64,000 nucleotides of DNA from Thermodesulfovibrio yellowstonii DSM 11347 (GTDB lineage: Bacteria; Nitrospirota; Thermodesulfovibrionia; Thermodesulfovibrionales; Thermodesulfovibrionaceae): NCBI RefSeq assembly GCF_000020985.1, contig NC_011296.1, forward strand, positions 851,001 through 915,000, in the 5' to 3' direction. Positions 8,480 through 17,158 of this stretch are shown piece after piece. The position numbers were made by a program, and so were the translations under genes. Positions within the stretch are counted from its first letter, which is position 1. Every line of letters begins with the position of its first letter. The notes beneath the pieces were generated by a model. It searched no databases. It saw only the letters and a program-made list of their open reading frames with translations, and was not told the DNA's origin.

Positions 8480-11400
8480 ATGGAGATTACAAGACGAAGT
8501 TTTTTGAAAATCTCCACAGGTGCTCTGCTTCTTAGCTCGCTGGGACTTAATCTTGAGCCTGCAAAGGCTTATGCTGCTGAGCTGAGAATAAAGGGTGCTA
8601 AGGAGACAACGCATATCTGTCCTTACTGTGGATATGGATGTAGTATTATCGTTTATTCCAAAGAAGGAAAGGTGATTAATGCAGAAGGCGATCCTGATAG
8701 TCCTCTTAATGAAGGTTCTCTTTGTCCAAAAGGAGCTGCAGTTTATCAACTCGTAAACAATCCTAACAGAATTACTGAACCGATGTATCGTGCACCAGGT
8801 GCAACAGAATGGAAGAAGATTTCATGGGAGGAAGCATTAAACAAAATTGCAAGACTGGTCAAGAAAACAAGAGATAAGTATTTTATTACCAAAAATGCTA
8901 AAGGACAGGTTGTAAACAGAGTAGATGCTATCGCTCATGTTGGCTCTGCTGCCCTTGAAAATGAAGAATGCTATTTATTACAAAAATTAATGCGTTCATG
9001 GGGACTTGTTTATATTGAGCATCAGGCTCGTATATGACACTCTCCTACTGTAGCGGCTCTGGCAGAGTCGTTTGGTAGAGGAGCAATGACAAATCACTGG
9101 ATTGATTTTAGAAATGCAGATGTAATTTTAAACATGGGTGGTAATACAGCATCAAATCATCCCATGTCAATGAAATGGATAATGAAAGCCAAAGAACAAA
9201 GAGGTGCTAAACTTGTTGTAGTTGATCCTCGTTTTACACAAACAGCATCAAAAGCAGACCTCTATGTTCCGATTCGTCCAGGAACAGATATTGTATTTCT
9301 TGGTGGTTTAATAAAATACATAATTGACAATAACCTTTACTTTAAAGATTATGTATTAAATTATACGGATGCGTCATTCCTTGTTGATCCAAACTTTAAA
9401 ACAGCTGAAGACCTTGATGGATTATTTTCTGGCTATGATGAGAAGAAGAGAACTTATGACAAATCCACATGGAAATATCAGCTTGATGAAAATGGTATAC
9501 CAAAGAAAGATCCAACGCTTCAGAATCCAAACTGTGTATTTCAGCTTTTAAAGAAACAATACTCAAGATATACAATAGATACAGTTTCTAATATCACAGG
9601 AGCACCAAAAGATAAAATTGAAGAAGCATACAAAATTATTGGTTCTACAGGAAAACCTGACAGAACATGCACAGTCTCTTATGCAATGGGCTGGACCCAG
9701 CATACTGTAGGAACACAGAATATAAGAGCATTTTCAATTGTTCAACTCTTACTCGGCAATATGGGAATGGCTGGTGGTGGAATCAATGCTCAGAGAGGTG
9801 AACCAAATGTTCAGGGTTCAACTGACCATGCTTTGCTTTTCCATCTATGGCCTGGTTATAATCCTTCACCTGTAGCAAGTGATGTTGATTTAAAGACTTA
9901 TATTGAAAAATATACCCCTAAGACAAAAGAGCCAAAGAGTGTTAACTGGTGGGCTAACAGGCCAAAATATGTAATCAGTTACCTTAAAGAGCTTTATGGA
10001 GACAAAGCTACAAAGGAGAATGATTTCTGTTACAGTTATCTTCCAAAGAGAGATGATACACAAAACTGCTCATGGTTAGTGCTTTTTGATGAAATGTATA
10101 AAGGAAATATAAAAGGCTTCTTTGCCTGGGGACAGAACCCAGCTTGTGGTTCCTCAAATGCAGGGAAGGTGAGAAAAGCACTTGCAAAGCTTGAATGGCT
10201 TGTATGCGTGAATCTCTGGGACACAGAAACTTCTTCTTTCTGGAAAGGTCCAGGAATGGATCCCAAGAAGATAAAAACAGAAGTATTCATGCTTCCAGCT
10301 GCTTCATCACTGGAAAAAGAAGGTAGCAGAACAAACTCAAGCAGATTAGGACAGTGGTTATATCAAGCTGTAAAACCTATTGGAAAATGCAAATCCGATG
10401 AAGAGATAATGAATGAGCTTTATTGGAGAGTAAAGAAACTCTATCAAAAAGAAAAAGGAGCCTTTCCTGAGCCAATTATACATCTTACGTGGGATTATGG
10501 AGAAAAAGACCAAGATGGTAAGGTTAAACATATTGATGTTCACAAAGTAGCAAAAGCAATAAATGGATACTTTACAACAGATATACAGGAACATCCAATT
10601 GACAAAAAATCATACAAGAAAGGTCAGCAGGTGCCGAGCTTTATTTTACTTAGGGATGACGGAAGTACAGCCTGTGGTTGCTGGATATATTCAGGCAGTT
10701 ATACAGATGCTGGCAATATGATGGCAAGAAGAGGTAAGGAAGACCCAACAGGGCTTGGGCTTTATCCAAACTGGGCATGGTGCTGGCCCGTAAATAGAAG
10801 AATAATTTACAACCGTGCAAGCTGTGACCCACAGGGCAATCCATGGGATCCAAAGAGAGCAATACTTAAGTGGGATGCAACAAACAAGAAGTGGGTAGGA
10901 GATGTGCCTGACGGACCAGCTCCACCACTTGCAATGGAAGGTGGAAAACTTCCATTCATTATGAAACCTCTTGGAGTCGGAGCTATATTTGGACCAGGAC
11001 TTGCAGATGGTCCATTCCCAACACATTATGAGCCGCTGGAATGTCCTTTCCAGGAAAATCCACTTTACAAGAAAACAAGAATTAATCCGACAGTTAAGAT
11101 ATTTGGTACAGATGCAGATACCTTTGTATATTGTGATACAAGATATCCTTATGTAGGTACTACATACAGAGTAACAGAACACTGGCAGACTGGTGCAATG
11201 ACAAGACATCAGGAGTGGTTGCTTGAACTTCAACCCCAGATATTTGCAGAAATAGACCCTGTACTTGCAAAGGAAAAGGGAATAAAGAGCGGAGACAAAG
11301 TAATTGTATCTTCTGCAAGAGGAAAACTCTGGGCTATAGCTATAGTTACAGACAGATTGCAACCATTTAAAGTAATGGGACAAACCATACACATGGTAGG

Positions 11401-11542
11401 ACTGCCATGGCATTATGGCTGGAGATTCCCGAAAGATGGTTCAGGTGGAGATAGTGCAAATCTGCTTACCCCGACAATTGGTGATGCAAATACCATGATA
11501 CCTGAAACAAAGGCATTCATGGTAAACATAGAGAAGGCATAG
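8480..11542 (+). CDS. fdhA: Selenocysteine-containing formate dehydrogenase, catalytic subunit (UGA read as Sec)
   Basis: Oxidises formate to CO2 at a Mo- or W-bis-pyranopterin centre. The ORF runs through an in-frame TGA at 9035-9037 (residue 186), in the context ARI-U-HSPTV, the conserved Sec site of this family; total length is 1,020 aa. The N-terminus has a twin-arginine signal (TRRSFLKIS), so the enzyme is exported folded. The [4Fe-4S] motif CPYCGYGC starts at residue 47, followed by GSLCPKGAA. The C-terminal molybdopterin-dinucleotide-binding domain includes VTEHWQTGAMTRH and AEIDPVLAKEKGIKSGD. The Shine-Dalgarno AAGGAGGAGG is excellent. With FdhB and no membrane subunit it resembles soluble periplasmic FdhAB of sulfate reducers. 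Confidence 0.95.
9035..9070 (+). promoter_or_regulatory. UGA-Sec codon with bacterial SECIS hairpin
   Basis: The TGA at 9035-9037 is followed after 16 nt by a hairpin pairing 9054-9060 (CGGCTCT) with 9064-9070 (AGAGTCG), including one G-T wobble, around a three-base GGC loop. Position and size fit a bacterial SECIS element read by SelB, which sits inside the coding sequence directly after the UGA. The protein frame continues without change on both sides. Confidence 0.8.
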
Positions 11543-11552
11543 GAGGTGAAAC

Positions 11553-12284
11553 ATGGCACGTAAAGGATTATTAATAACACCAGATATATGCATAGGATGT
11601 AGAGCCTGTCAGGTTGCATGCAAAGAATGGAATCAGCTTCCTGCAAGTAAGACAAAAAATTACGGAACTTATGAAAATCCACCTGACCTGGATGGAAATA
11701 CATACAACAAAATCAGATTTATAGAGCATAAGGACCCTAAGGGATTTCGCTGGCTTTTTGTAAGTCAACGCTGCATGCATTGTGGAGAGCCTGCTTGTGT
11801 TCAGATATGTCCTGTTGGAGCATTGATGAAAGATAAGGAAACAGGAATTGTTTATTATGACAAAAACAAATGCATAGCCTGTCATGCCTGTAAGTCTGCC
11901 TGCCCCTTTGATGTACCAAGATATGATGACGGTGGAAAGGGTAAGATAGCAAAATGTCATCTTTGCATAGACAGAGTAAAGGCTGGACTTACACCTGCCT
12001 GTGCAAAGACCTGTCCAACAGGAGCAATTAAATATGGAGACAGAGATGCATTGATAAAAGAGGCAAAGGCAAAGGGCTTTAAGCTTTATGGAGAGACAGA
12101 TCTTGGTGGATTGGGTGTAGTATTTGCTCTCAAGGATTCACCAAAGGTCTACAAACTTGCAGAGAATCCGAGAATATCAGAGTCTGTGGCATTCTGGGGT
12201 TCTGTATTAAGAACACTTGTAGGAAGAAGTGGTTCAACTACATCTTCGTTCATCAAATATCTTGCTCAAAAATCTACTGAATAA
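11553..12284 (+). CDS. fdhB: Formate dehydrogenase iron-sulfur (beta) subunit
   Basis: A 243-aa electron-transfer subunit with four [4Fe-4S] sites: CIGCRACQVACKEW, CMHCGEPACVQICP, CIACHACKSACP and CHLC paired with CAKTCP, the pattern of the DMSO-reductase-family beta subunits. There is no signal peptide, so it is expected to travel through Tat with FdhA. The C-terminus lacks the membrane helix present in E. coli FdnH, and no gamma cytochrome follows, which supports a soluble periplasmic enzyme handing electrons to a c-type cytochrome. The start ATG has a GGAGGTG Shine-Dalgarno 10 nt after fdhA. Confidence 0.95.
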   Translation: MARKGLLITPDICIGCRACQVACKEWNQLPASKTKNYGTYENPPDLDGNTYNKIRFIEHKDPKGFRWLFVSQRCMHCGEPACVQICPVGALMKDKETGIVYYDKNKCIACHACKSACPFDVPRYDDGGKGKIAKCHLCIDRVKAGLTPACAKTCPTGAIKYGDRDALIKEAKAKGFKLYGETDLGGLGVVFALKDSPKVYKLAENPRISESVAFWGSVLRTLVGRSGSTTSSFIKYLAQKSTE

Positions 12285-12297
12285 GTTTTTTAATTAA

Positions 12298-12318
12298 GGG
12301 GAGGATTCGAACCTCCCC
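12298..12318. terminator. Bidirectional intrinsic terminator after fdhB
   Basis: GGGGAGG (12298-12304) pairs perfectly with CCTCCCC (12312-12318) around ATTCGAA. T-rich tracts follow on the plus strand (12321-12327), with A-rich sequence on the other side (TTTTTTAATTAA upstream). It separates fdhB from the convergent radical-SAM gene ending at 12327. Confidence 0.85.
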
Positions 12319-12326
12319 TGATTTTT

Positions 12327-13307
12327 TTATAGTTCTACTATTCTAATTTTTGGACAATTAATGCAAGGTAAAGAAGAATTGCCTGAAAGAAAGTTTTTTC
12401 TGAATTCTTTAAAATTGCGATTTTTTAAAATTAATGGTAGAGGTTTTTCAATTATGTTGCCAAAATACAGATTTTTAACTCCTTCTGCTGGAATTCCCGT
12501 AAATACACAGGGAGAAACATATCCAAGGGAGTTTATAAAAATTGCTCGTTTAGGATTTTCAGAACATATTTCCCCTTTCTTAAATGGATGAGAGATATTA
12601 AAGGATATTGGTAAATTAAGTTTTTTCCCTTCATTTATAACATTGAGAGCTATATTTTTTAATTTATTGAATTCTTCTTCTGTTTTCGGGATAAGAGATT
12701 CATTTTCAATTGATTTATGCGGGATAAAGTCAAGTATGCTTATTATTACATGTTGTATTCCTATTTTACTGAAAATTTCTGGGATTTCTTTTAATTCATC
12801 CAGATTTGATTTAAGGAGCATGTATGCAATGTGAATTTTCGGATTGAAGACTCCTTTTTTTCTTTTCGCTTCATTTAATTTTTCAATTACTTTAAAAACT
12901 TTATCAATTTTTGTTCCTGCCCGTAATATATCATTTCTCTTTATTCCTGTAAGTGAAAAAGCAATTATGTCCATTTGGGTATCAATGATTTTTTCTATAT
13001 GAGATTGTTCTATTAGCATCCCATTTGTGGTTGTTCCAACTTTACATCCAGATTTTTTAGCAACATCTACAAATTTAAAAAAATCTTGATTACAGAAAGG
13101 TTCACCCCATCCTTGAAGATAAATAAGTTTGACTTTTTTAAGATAGGGTATAATGGAAGAAAATTCAAAAAAGCTTAAATTTTTTCCTTTCCATGCTTTT
13201 TTATGTGTTGTATGCGGGCAGTAAAAGCAGGAGGCATTACAGAGTCCCGAGACTTCAATCTGAATCCAATCAAGATAAGGCATTAAAAATTTTTCAATAA
13301 ATCCCAT
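12327..13307 (-). CDS. Radical SAM protein with C-terminal Cys cluster, function unassigned
   Basis: A 326-aa enzyme. The radical-SAM cluster motif CNASCFYC (CX3CX2C) is near residue 24 after the strand WIQIEVSGL, and GWGEPF (a GGEP-like S-adenosylmethionine motif) follows near residue 66. The C-terminal part has a Cys set (SPCVFTG ... LPCINCPKIR) consistent with an auxiliary cluster of the SPASM/twitch type. Such proteins modify peptides or cofactors; I cannot name the substrate. The start codon is only 17 nt from that of the divergent hemW, and a TATAAT box sits 7 nt upstream of the ATG with no Shine-Dalgarno. Confidence 0.8.
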   Translation of the reverse strand: MGFIEKFLMPYLDWIQIEVSGLCNASCFYCPHTTHKKAWKGKNLSFFEFSSIIPYLKKVKLIYLQGWGEPFCNQDFFKFVDVAKKSGCKVGTTTNGMLIEQSHIEKIIDTQMDIIAFSLTGIKRNDILRAGTKIDKVFKVIEKLNEAKRKKGVFNPKIHIAYMLLKSNLDELKEIPEIFSKIGIQHVIISILDFIPHKSIENESLIPKTEEEFNKLKNIALNVINEGKKLNLPISFNISHPFKKGEICSENPKRAIFINSLGYVSPCVFTGIPAEGVKNLYFGNIIEKPLPLILKNRNFKEFRKNFLSGNSSLPCINCPKIRIVEL

Positions 13308-13314
13308 GTAGGTT

Positions 13315-13322
13315 ATTATAAA
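13315..13322. promoter_or_regulatory. Shared divergent -10 region for the radical-SAM gene and hemW
   Basis: On the minus strand TATAAT (13320-13315) ends 7 nt before the ATG at 13307. On the plus strand the same bases give TATTAT (13314-13319), ending 5 nt before the hemW ATG at 13325. Neither gene has a Shine-Dalgarno, so both transcripts would be leaderless and the two promoters would compete for the same DNA. Confidence 0.5.
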
Positions 13323-13324
13323 GT

Positions 13325-14464
13325 ATGGCTATGTTTTTTTCATATCTTTATGTTCATGTGCCTTTCTGTATTAGAAAGTGCAAATATTGTAGTTTCTATT
13401 CATTGCCATATAATAGGGATTTAGAGAAGCTTTATATTAAGGCAATATTAAAAGAAATAGAGATTATGAGAGAGATTCCACATCTTCTTAAAACAATATA
13501 TATAGGTGGAGGCACCCCCTCTTGTTTAGATATTCACAATTTAGAAAAGCTTCTTTTAAATTTAAGAAAAAATTTTAAAACAACTCATAATGTAGAATTT
13601 TCAATTGAGATAAATCCTAAAACCGTTGATATGCAAAAGCTTGATTTAATGAGAGATTTTGGAATTAATAGATTAAGCATTGGAGTGCAGTCATTTAATG
13701 ATAAAGAACTTTTATTTTTAGGAAGGATTCATAACTCAGAAGATGCGATTAATACAGTTAAACTCAGTCTAAATAAAGGATTCAAAAATATTTCAATTGA
13801 TTTAATTTATGGAATTCCCTGTCAGACACTAAAAAACTGGGAGGAAACTTTGAATAAAGCAGTAAACATGGATATCAGACATATTTCGCTATATGAATTA
13901 TCAATTGAACATAATACACAACTTGCAAAGGAGTTTAATTATAAAAAGTTTTCTCTTCTTTCTGAAGATGATGTAACATGCATGTATGAGTTTGCAAATG
14001 ATTTTCTTAAAGATAAAGGATTCAAAAAATATGAAATATCAAATTTTGCCCAAAAAGGATTTCAATGCATTCATAACATTTCATATTGGCTAAGAAAGCC
14101 ATATCTTGGTATAGGTCCTTCATCGCATTCATTTATTGATAATAAAAGATTTCACAATCCCTCAGATTTATTTTCTTATGTAGAGAATTTACTGAATGGT
14201 AATTTTGCATGGATATATGATTATTCTGTTGACAAAGTTGAAGGATTAAAAGAAAAGATTTTTCTTGGTTTGAGGATGAAAGAGGGAATTATTTTAAAAA
14301 AAACCTGCCTACTTAATTTTTTAAAAAATTTTGAAAAAGAAAAATTACTCACTCTGTCAGGTAATAAAGTTAGGCTGACTGATAAAGGGATGATTCTTTC
14401 TAACGAGATTTTTGCCCGGGTATTATTACATATTGAAAATTGTCCTGTCTGTAAACAAGAATGA
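13325..14464 (+). CDS. hemW: HemW-like radical SAM protein (formerly oxygen-independent coproporphyrinogen oxidase-like)
   Basis: A 379-aa member of the HemN/HemW family. The cluster motif is CIRKCKYCSFYS (CX3CX2C) after YLYVHVPF, followed by TIYIGGGTPS, IEINPKTVD, RLSIGVQSFND and SIDLIYGIPCQT. HemW proteins bind heme and act as heme chaperones rather than coproporphyrinogen oxidases. The C-terminal domain has LRMKEGI and ends in CPVCKQE. The start could be 13325 or the ATG two codons later at 13331. The 3' end overlaps the convergent HtrA-like gene by 65 nt, unusually long for a tail-to-tail overlap. Confidence 0.88.
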   Translation: MAMFFSYLYVHVPFCIRKCKYCSFYSLPYNRDLEKLYIKAILKEIEIMREIPHLLKTIYIGGGTPSCLDIHNLEKLLLNLRKNFKTTHNVEFSIEINPKTVDMQKLDLMRDFGINRLSIGVQSFNDKELLFLGRIHNSEDAINTVKLSLNKGFKNISIDLIYGIPCQTLKNWEETLNKAVNMDIRHISLYELSIEHNTQLAKEFNYKKFSLLSEDDVTCMYEFANDFLKDKGFKKYEISNFAQKGFQCIHNISYWLRKPYLGIGPSSHSFIDNKRFHNPSDLFSYVENLLNGNFAWIYDYSVDKVEGLKEKIFLGLRMKEGIILKKTCLLNFLKNFEKEKLLTLSGNKVRLTDKGMILSNEIFARVLLHIENCPVCKQE

Positions 14465-15569
14465 GCAGATCATTATTTCCTGACTGTTGAAGAATTTCAT
14501 TGAACTCTTTGTAACTATTTATAGATTTTTTATTGATTTCAATAATTATATCTTCATCTTTTAATATTCCTAAGGCTGGACTATCCTCACTGATTTTTTT
14601 AACAAATACCCCTTTTATAGATTTTTTCAGTCTCGTTTTTAAATTTTCAGGAATTTCTGTAATCTCAACGCCTTTTATAGACAATGGGGGAGATGCTTTT
14701 GTTTGTAAAAAATTTTCTGGGGGTTCTTCAAGAATTATTGAGTAGTCTTTTTTTATTCCATCCCTTATTATTTCTAAGTTTATAGTTTCTCCTGCAAATT
14801 TTGTTGAGAGAATATTTTGCAGATCTTTCAATTCTGTAATTTTGAAACTATCTGCTGCAACTATTACGTCTCCTCTTCTTAACTTAGCTTTATCTGCAGG
14901 TCCTCCTTCATATATATTTGTAATTACAACTCCTTCGGAAACAGACATTATTTTCCCAAGTTCAGCAGTAATTGTTTGTCCCTGAAGTCCCAACCACCCA
15001 GGTTTTCTTTTTATCAATTTGTTAATTTCTGAATAAAATGGTTTGATCAATAATACTTCTGAAATACTGCTACTTTCTGTGACAATTCCCAGCGGTGTTA
15101 AATCAAGAGAAAGTAGAAGCGAACCTGCAATTTGTTTACCTTGAATCTCTATTTTATTGTCTTTGAATTTTCCTTTGACTATCAGTATAGAAGGTTCTTC
15201 AAAAATTGTTAAAAGAAAAAACAGTTCATCTTTTGTTTCGGAAAGTTCAAAAACCACAGGCTTAGACTCTTTATTGAGTTTTACTACTGCAAGATTTAAC
15301 TTTGAATCTATGGCAACTATTGAGATATTTGGGACTTTTTCAACAATTTTTGCTGGAAGTATGGCATAATTTTTATCTATTGCAACAGCTATTCCTTCTT
15401 GAAAGGATATTAAAGAATCTGAAAACTTTTGATAGATTGTATCAACTTTACTTTTAATTAATGTGGAAAAATTTTCTTCACAATTAGATTGATTGAATGA
15501 AAATAAAATAAACGAGATTATAAATAAAATTTTAATTATAACTTTGGAATAATTTTTATTTGTAAACAT
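14400..15569 (-). CDS. HtrA/DegP-like protein with two PDZ domains and no catalytic triad
   Basis: A 389-aa exported protein: residues 9-27 form a signal peptide (VIIKILFIISFILFSF). Residues about 35-185 align with the trypsin-like domain of DegP/DegQ, but each triad position is replaced: the TNNHVV histidine reads LPAKIV (His to Lys), the TDLAVLKI aspartate reads LNLAVVKL (Asp to Asn), and GNSGGPL reads QIAGSLL (Ser to Ala). PDZ1 follows at about 195-275 (GVVITNIYEGGPADKAKLRRGD) and PDZ2 at about 300-385. It is therefore a pseudoprotease, perhaps a chaperone or adaptor. It overlaps tilS upstream by 34 nt and hemW downstream by 65 nt. Confidence 0.82.
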   Translation of the reverse strand: MFTNKNYSKVIIKILFIISFILFSFNQSNCEENFSTLIKSKVDTIYQKFSDSLISFQEGIAVAIDKNYAILPAKIVEKVPNISIVAIDSKLNLAVVKLNKESKPVVFELSETKDELFFLLTIFEEPSILIVKGKFKDNKIEIQGKQIAGSLLLSLDLTPLGIVTESSSISEVLLIKPFYSEINKLIKRKPGWLGLQGQTITAELGKIMSVSEGVVITNIYEGGPADKAKLRRGDVIVAADSFKITELKDLQNILSTKFAGETINLEIIRDGIKKDYSIILEEPPENFLQTKASPPLSIKGVEITEIPENLKTRLKKSIKGVFVKKISEDSPALGILKDEDIIIEINKKSINSYKEFNEILQQSGNNDLLILVYRQDNFQYVIIPGQKSR

Positions 15570-16918
15570 CTCTTTGTATTATCATCAATTTTAAATCTGT
15601 CGTCAAGTCTGTAACCTGCTATGCAAACAATATTTCCATTACTTTCAATTATTGGCACAGTATCTCTTTCATCTCTTGGAATTTTTTCATCAACAAAGAA
15701 ATCCTGAAGCTTTTTCTTTTTACCAAAACCGAAAGGATAAAAGTAATCTCCTGATTTTCTTGCTCTTACAATCAAAGGAAATTTAATTTTATCCATATCA
15801 ATGTAAATTACATTTTTACCATCGCCAAAATTTTGAAGTTCTTCCTTTTTTATTTCTTTCAGGTTTAAAACAATGGAAGATTCTTTAAGATAAATATCCT
15901 GCGGTTCTGTTATTTCATATGTGGAGAGTTTTTTGGGAGGTTCTGATGTTATTATTAAAGTTGAATATCCTTTTATAGCTCTGATGCCTTTTGGAAGATA
16001 TACTCTATCACCTGTTTTACCAGTTTTTATAAGGTTTATAATGTCTTCTATATGGTCAAAAGTTAAACCCTTTAAGCCTTTAACGCTGTCAATTGCGAAT
16101 CTCAAAGCTCTTCTCAAAATGACAATATTCAATACTTCCATTGGATTACAGAAAAGTTCAATTGTTTTATCAGTTTTTCTACTCATAAGTCGCATTAAAG
16201 CCTTTGTTACTGCTACATTTATATAATCATTTTCTTCTCTTATGATATCAGCAGTCTTTGAAATAATTTTTGTAGCCTTTGGAGACACAGTTTTTATAAC
16301 AGGCATTAATGTTTTTCGAATTTTATTTCTTAAGTATTTCATGCTCTCGTTTGATGGATCAATGATATAAGAAATATTTTTTTCTGAGAGGAATCTTTCT
16401 ATTTCTGTTCTTTCAATTTCAATAAGGGGTCTTATTATTTTTTTTCTTACAGGAGGAATTCCGCTTAATCCAGCAGGTCCAGCACCTCTAAGAAGTCTCA
16501 TTATAACCGTTTCAGCTTGATCATCAGCATTATGGGCAACTGCAATTTTGTGAGCATTAATGTTAATGCTTATCTGGTCTAATGCTGCATATCTTAGAAT
16601 CCTTGCTGCTTCTTGAATGCTTATTTTTTCTTTTTTTGCAAAATCTTTTACATTTATTGATTGAACATAAAAAGGGATATTAAGAGATTCGCATAATTTT
16701 TTACAAAATTCAATTTCTTTTGGAACATCATCAGGTCTTAATTCGTGGTCTATATATGCTGCTGAGATTTTTAGCTTGTATGAAGATTTAAGTATGTTTA
16801 AAATCTGAAGAAGACAGACAGAATCAGGTCCGCCTGATAAACCCACAAGAACATGGTCTCCAACTGAAAGCATGTTATATTTTTCAATTGTTTGTTTTAC
16901 TTTTTTAATTATATCCAT
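15536..16918 (-). CDS. tilS: tRNA(Ile)-lysidine synthase
   Basis: Attaches lysine to C34 of the CAU-anticodon tRNA-Ile so that it reads AUA. The PP-loop ATP-binding motif LSGGPDSV is at residues 27-34, followed by AAYIDHELRPDD, IAVAHNADDQAET, RLLRGAGPAGLSGIPP and RPLIEIER, all characteristic of TilS. The C-terminal domain after residue about 370 (IKFPLIVRARKSGDYFYPFG) matches the TilS substrate-binding domain. At 460 aa the length is normal. A TGTTAAAAT extended -10 box ends 6 nt before the ATG and no Shine-Dalgarno is present, indicating a leaderless message. Confidence 0.95.
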   Translation of the reverse strand: MDIIKKVKQTIEKYNMLSVGDHVLVGLSGGPDSVCLLQILNILKSSYKLKISAAYIDHELRPDDVPKEIEFCKKLCESLNIPFYVQSINVKDFAKKEKISIQEAARILRYAALDQISININAHKIAVAHNADDQAETVIMRLLRGAGPAGLSGIPPVRKKIIRPLIEIERTEIERFLSEKNISYIIDPSNESMKYLRNKIRKTLMPVIKTVSPKATKIISKTADIIREENDYINVAVTKALMRLMSRKTDKTIELFCNPMEVLNIVILRRALRFAIDSVKGLKGLTFDHIEDIINLIKTGKTGDRVYLPKGIRAIKGYSTLIITSEPPKKLSTYEITEPQDIYLKESSIVLNLKEIKKEELQNFGDGKNVIYIDMDKIKFPLIVRARKSGDYFYPFGFGKKKKLQDFFVDEKIPRDERDTVPIIESNGNIVCIAGYRLDDRFKIDDNTKRCLQIKIIPKL

Positions 16919-16924
16919 TTATTA

Positions 16925-16933
16925 ATTTTAACA
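16925..16933 (-). promoter_or_regulatory. Extended -10 promoter of tilS (leaderless start)
   Basis: TGTTAAAAT on the minus strand, 6 nt (TAATAA) before the tilS ATG at 16918. The expected +1 coincides with the start codon. Confidence 0.6.
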
Positions 16934-17035
16934 GATTTTTAATTATGTAGAAGTGTCTTTACAAATTATTTTCTTGATTTTTTTGAAACATTTATTTTTA
17001 AACTAATTGAAAATGAGGCTGTTCAATTAGTAACG

Positions 17036-17073
17036 GTCATTCCGATCGAGGAATAACAGAAATCAAGGATGAC
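17036..17073. repeat. Single degenerate GTCATTCC-type palindromic repeat
   Basis: GTCATTCCGATCGAGGAATA at the left end and CAAGGATGAC at the right end form imperfect inverted arms. The wording matches the dispersed GTCATTCCGAGCGAAGCGAGGAATC family found between genes in many bacteria; only one copy is in the window. It lies in the 240-nt gap between tilS and the DsbC-like gene, which otherwise shows only promoter-like AT-rich sequence. Confidence 0.45.
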
Positions 17074-17158
17074 AGTTAAATGAATAGGACTTGTAGTTTA
17101 TTGATTTTAAGTAAATTGCAAGTTTTTAAACAGTCTCTGAAAATAAACTGGAGGAAAA

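Noticed and set aside
10691..11413. A 240-codon open frame on the minus strand
   Set aside because: It lies entirely opposite fdhA, has no recognisable motifs and a Cys/Ser/Tyr-rich composition typical of antisense shadow frames.
8480..11542. fdhA as a disrupted pseudogene or two genes
   Set aside because: The TGA is at the known Sec position, the frame is unchanged after it and a SECIS-like hairpin follows.
12298..12318. GGTTCGAATCC on the minus strand looks like a tRNA T-arm, hinting at a tRNA remnant or att site
   Set aside because: It is a perfect 7-bp hairpin with flanking A/T tracts, no acceptor or anticodon stems are found beside it, and it sits exactly between convergent genes as a terminator.
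13325..14464. Assignment as coproporphyrinogen III dehydrogenase (HemN)
   Set aside because: The 379-aa length and the short C-terminal part match HemW rather than the longer HemN.
15921..16226. A 101-codon plus-strand frame within tilS
   Set aside because: It is antisense to a well-supported gene and shows no independent features.
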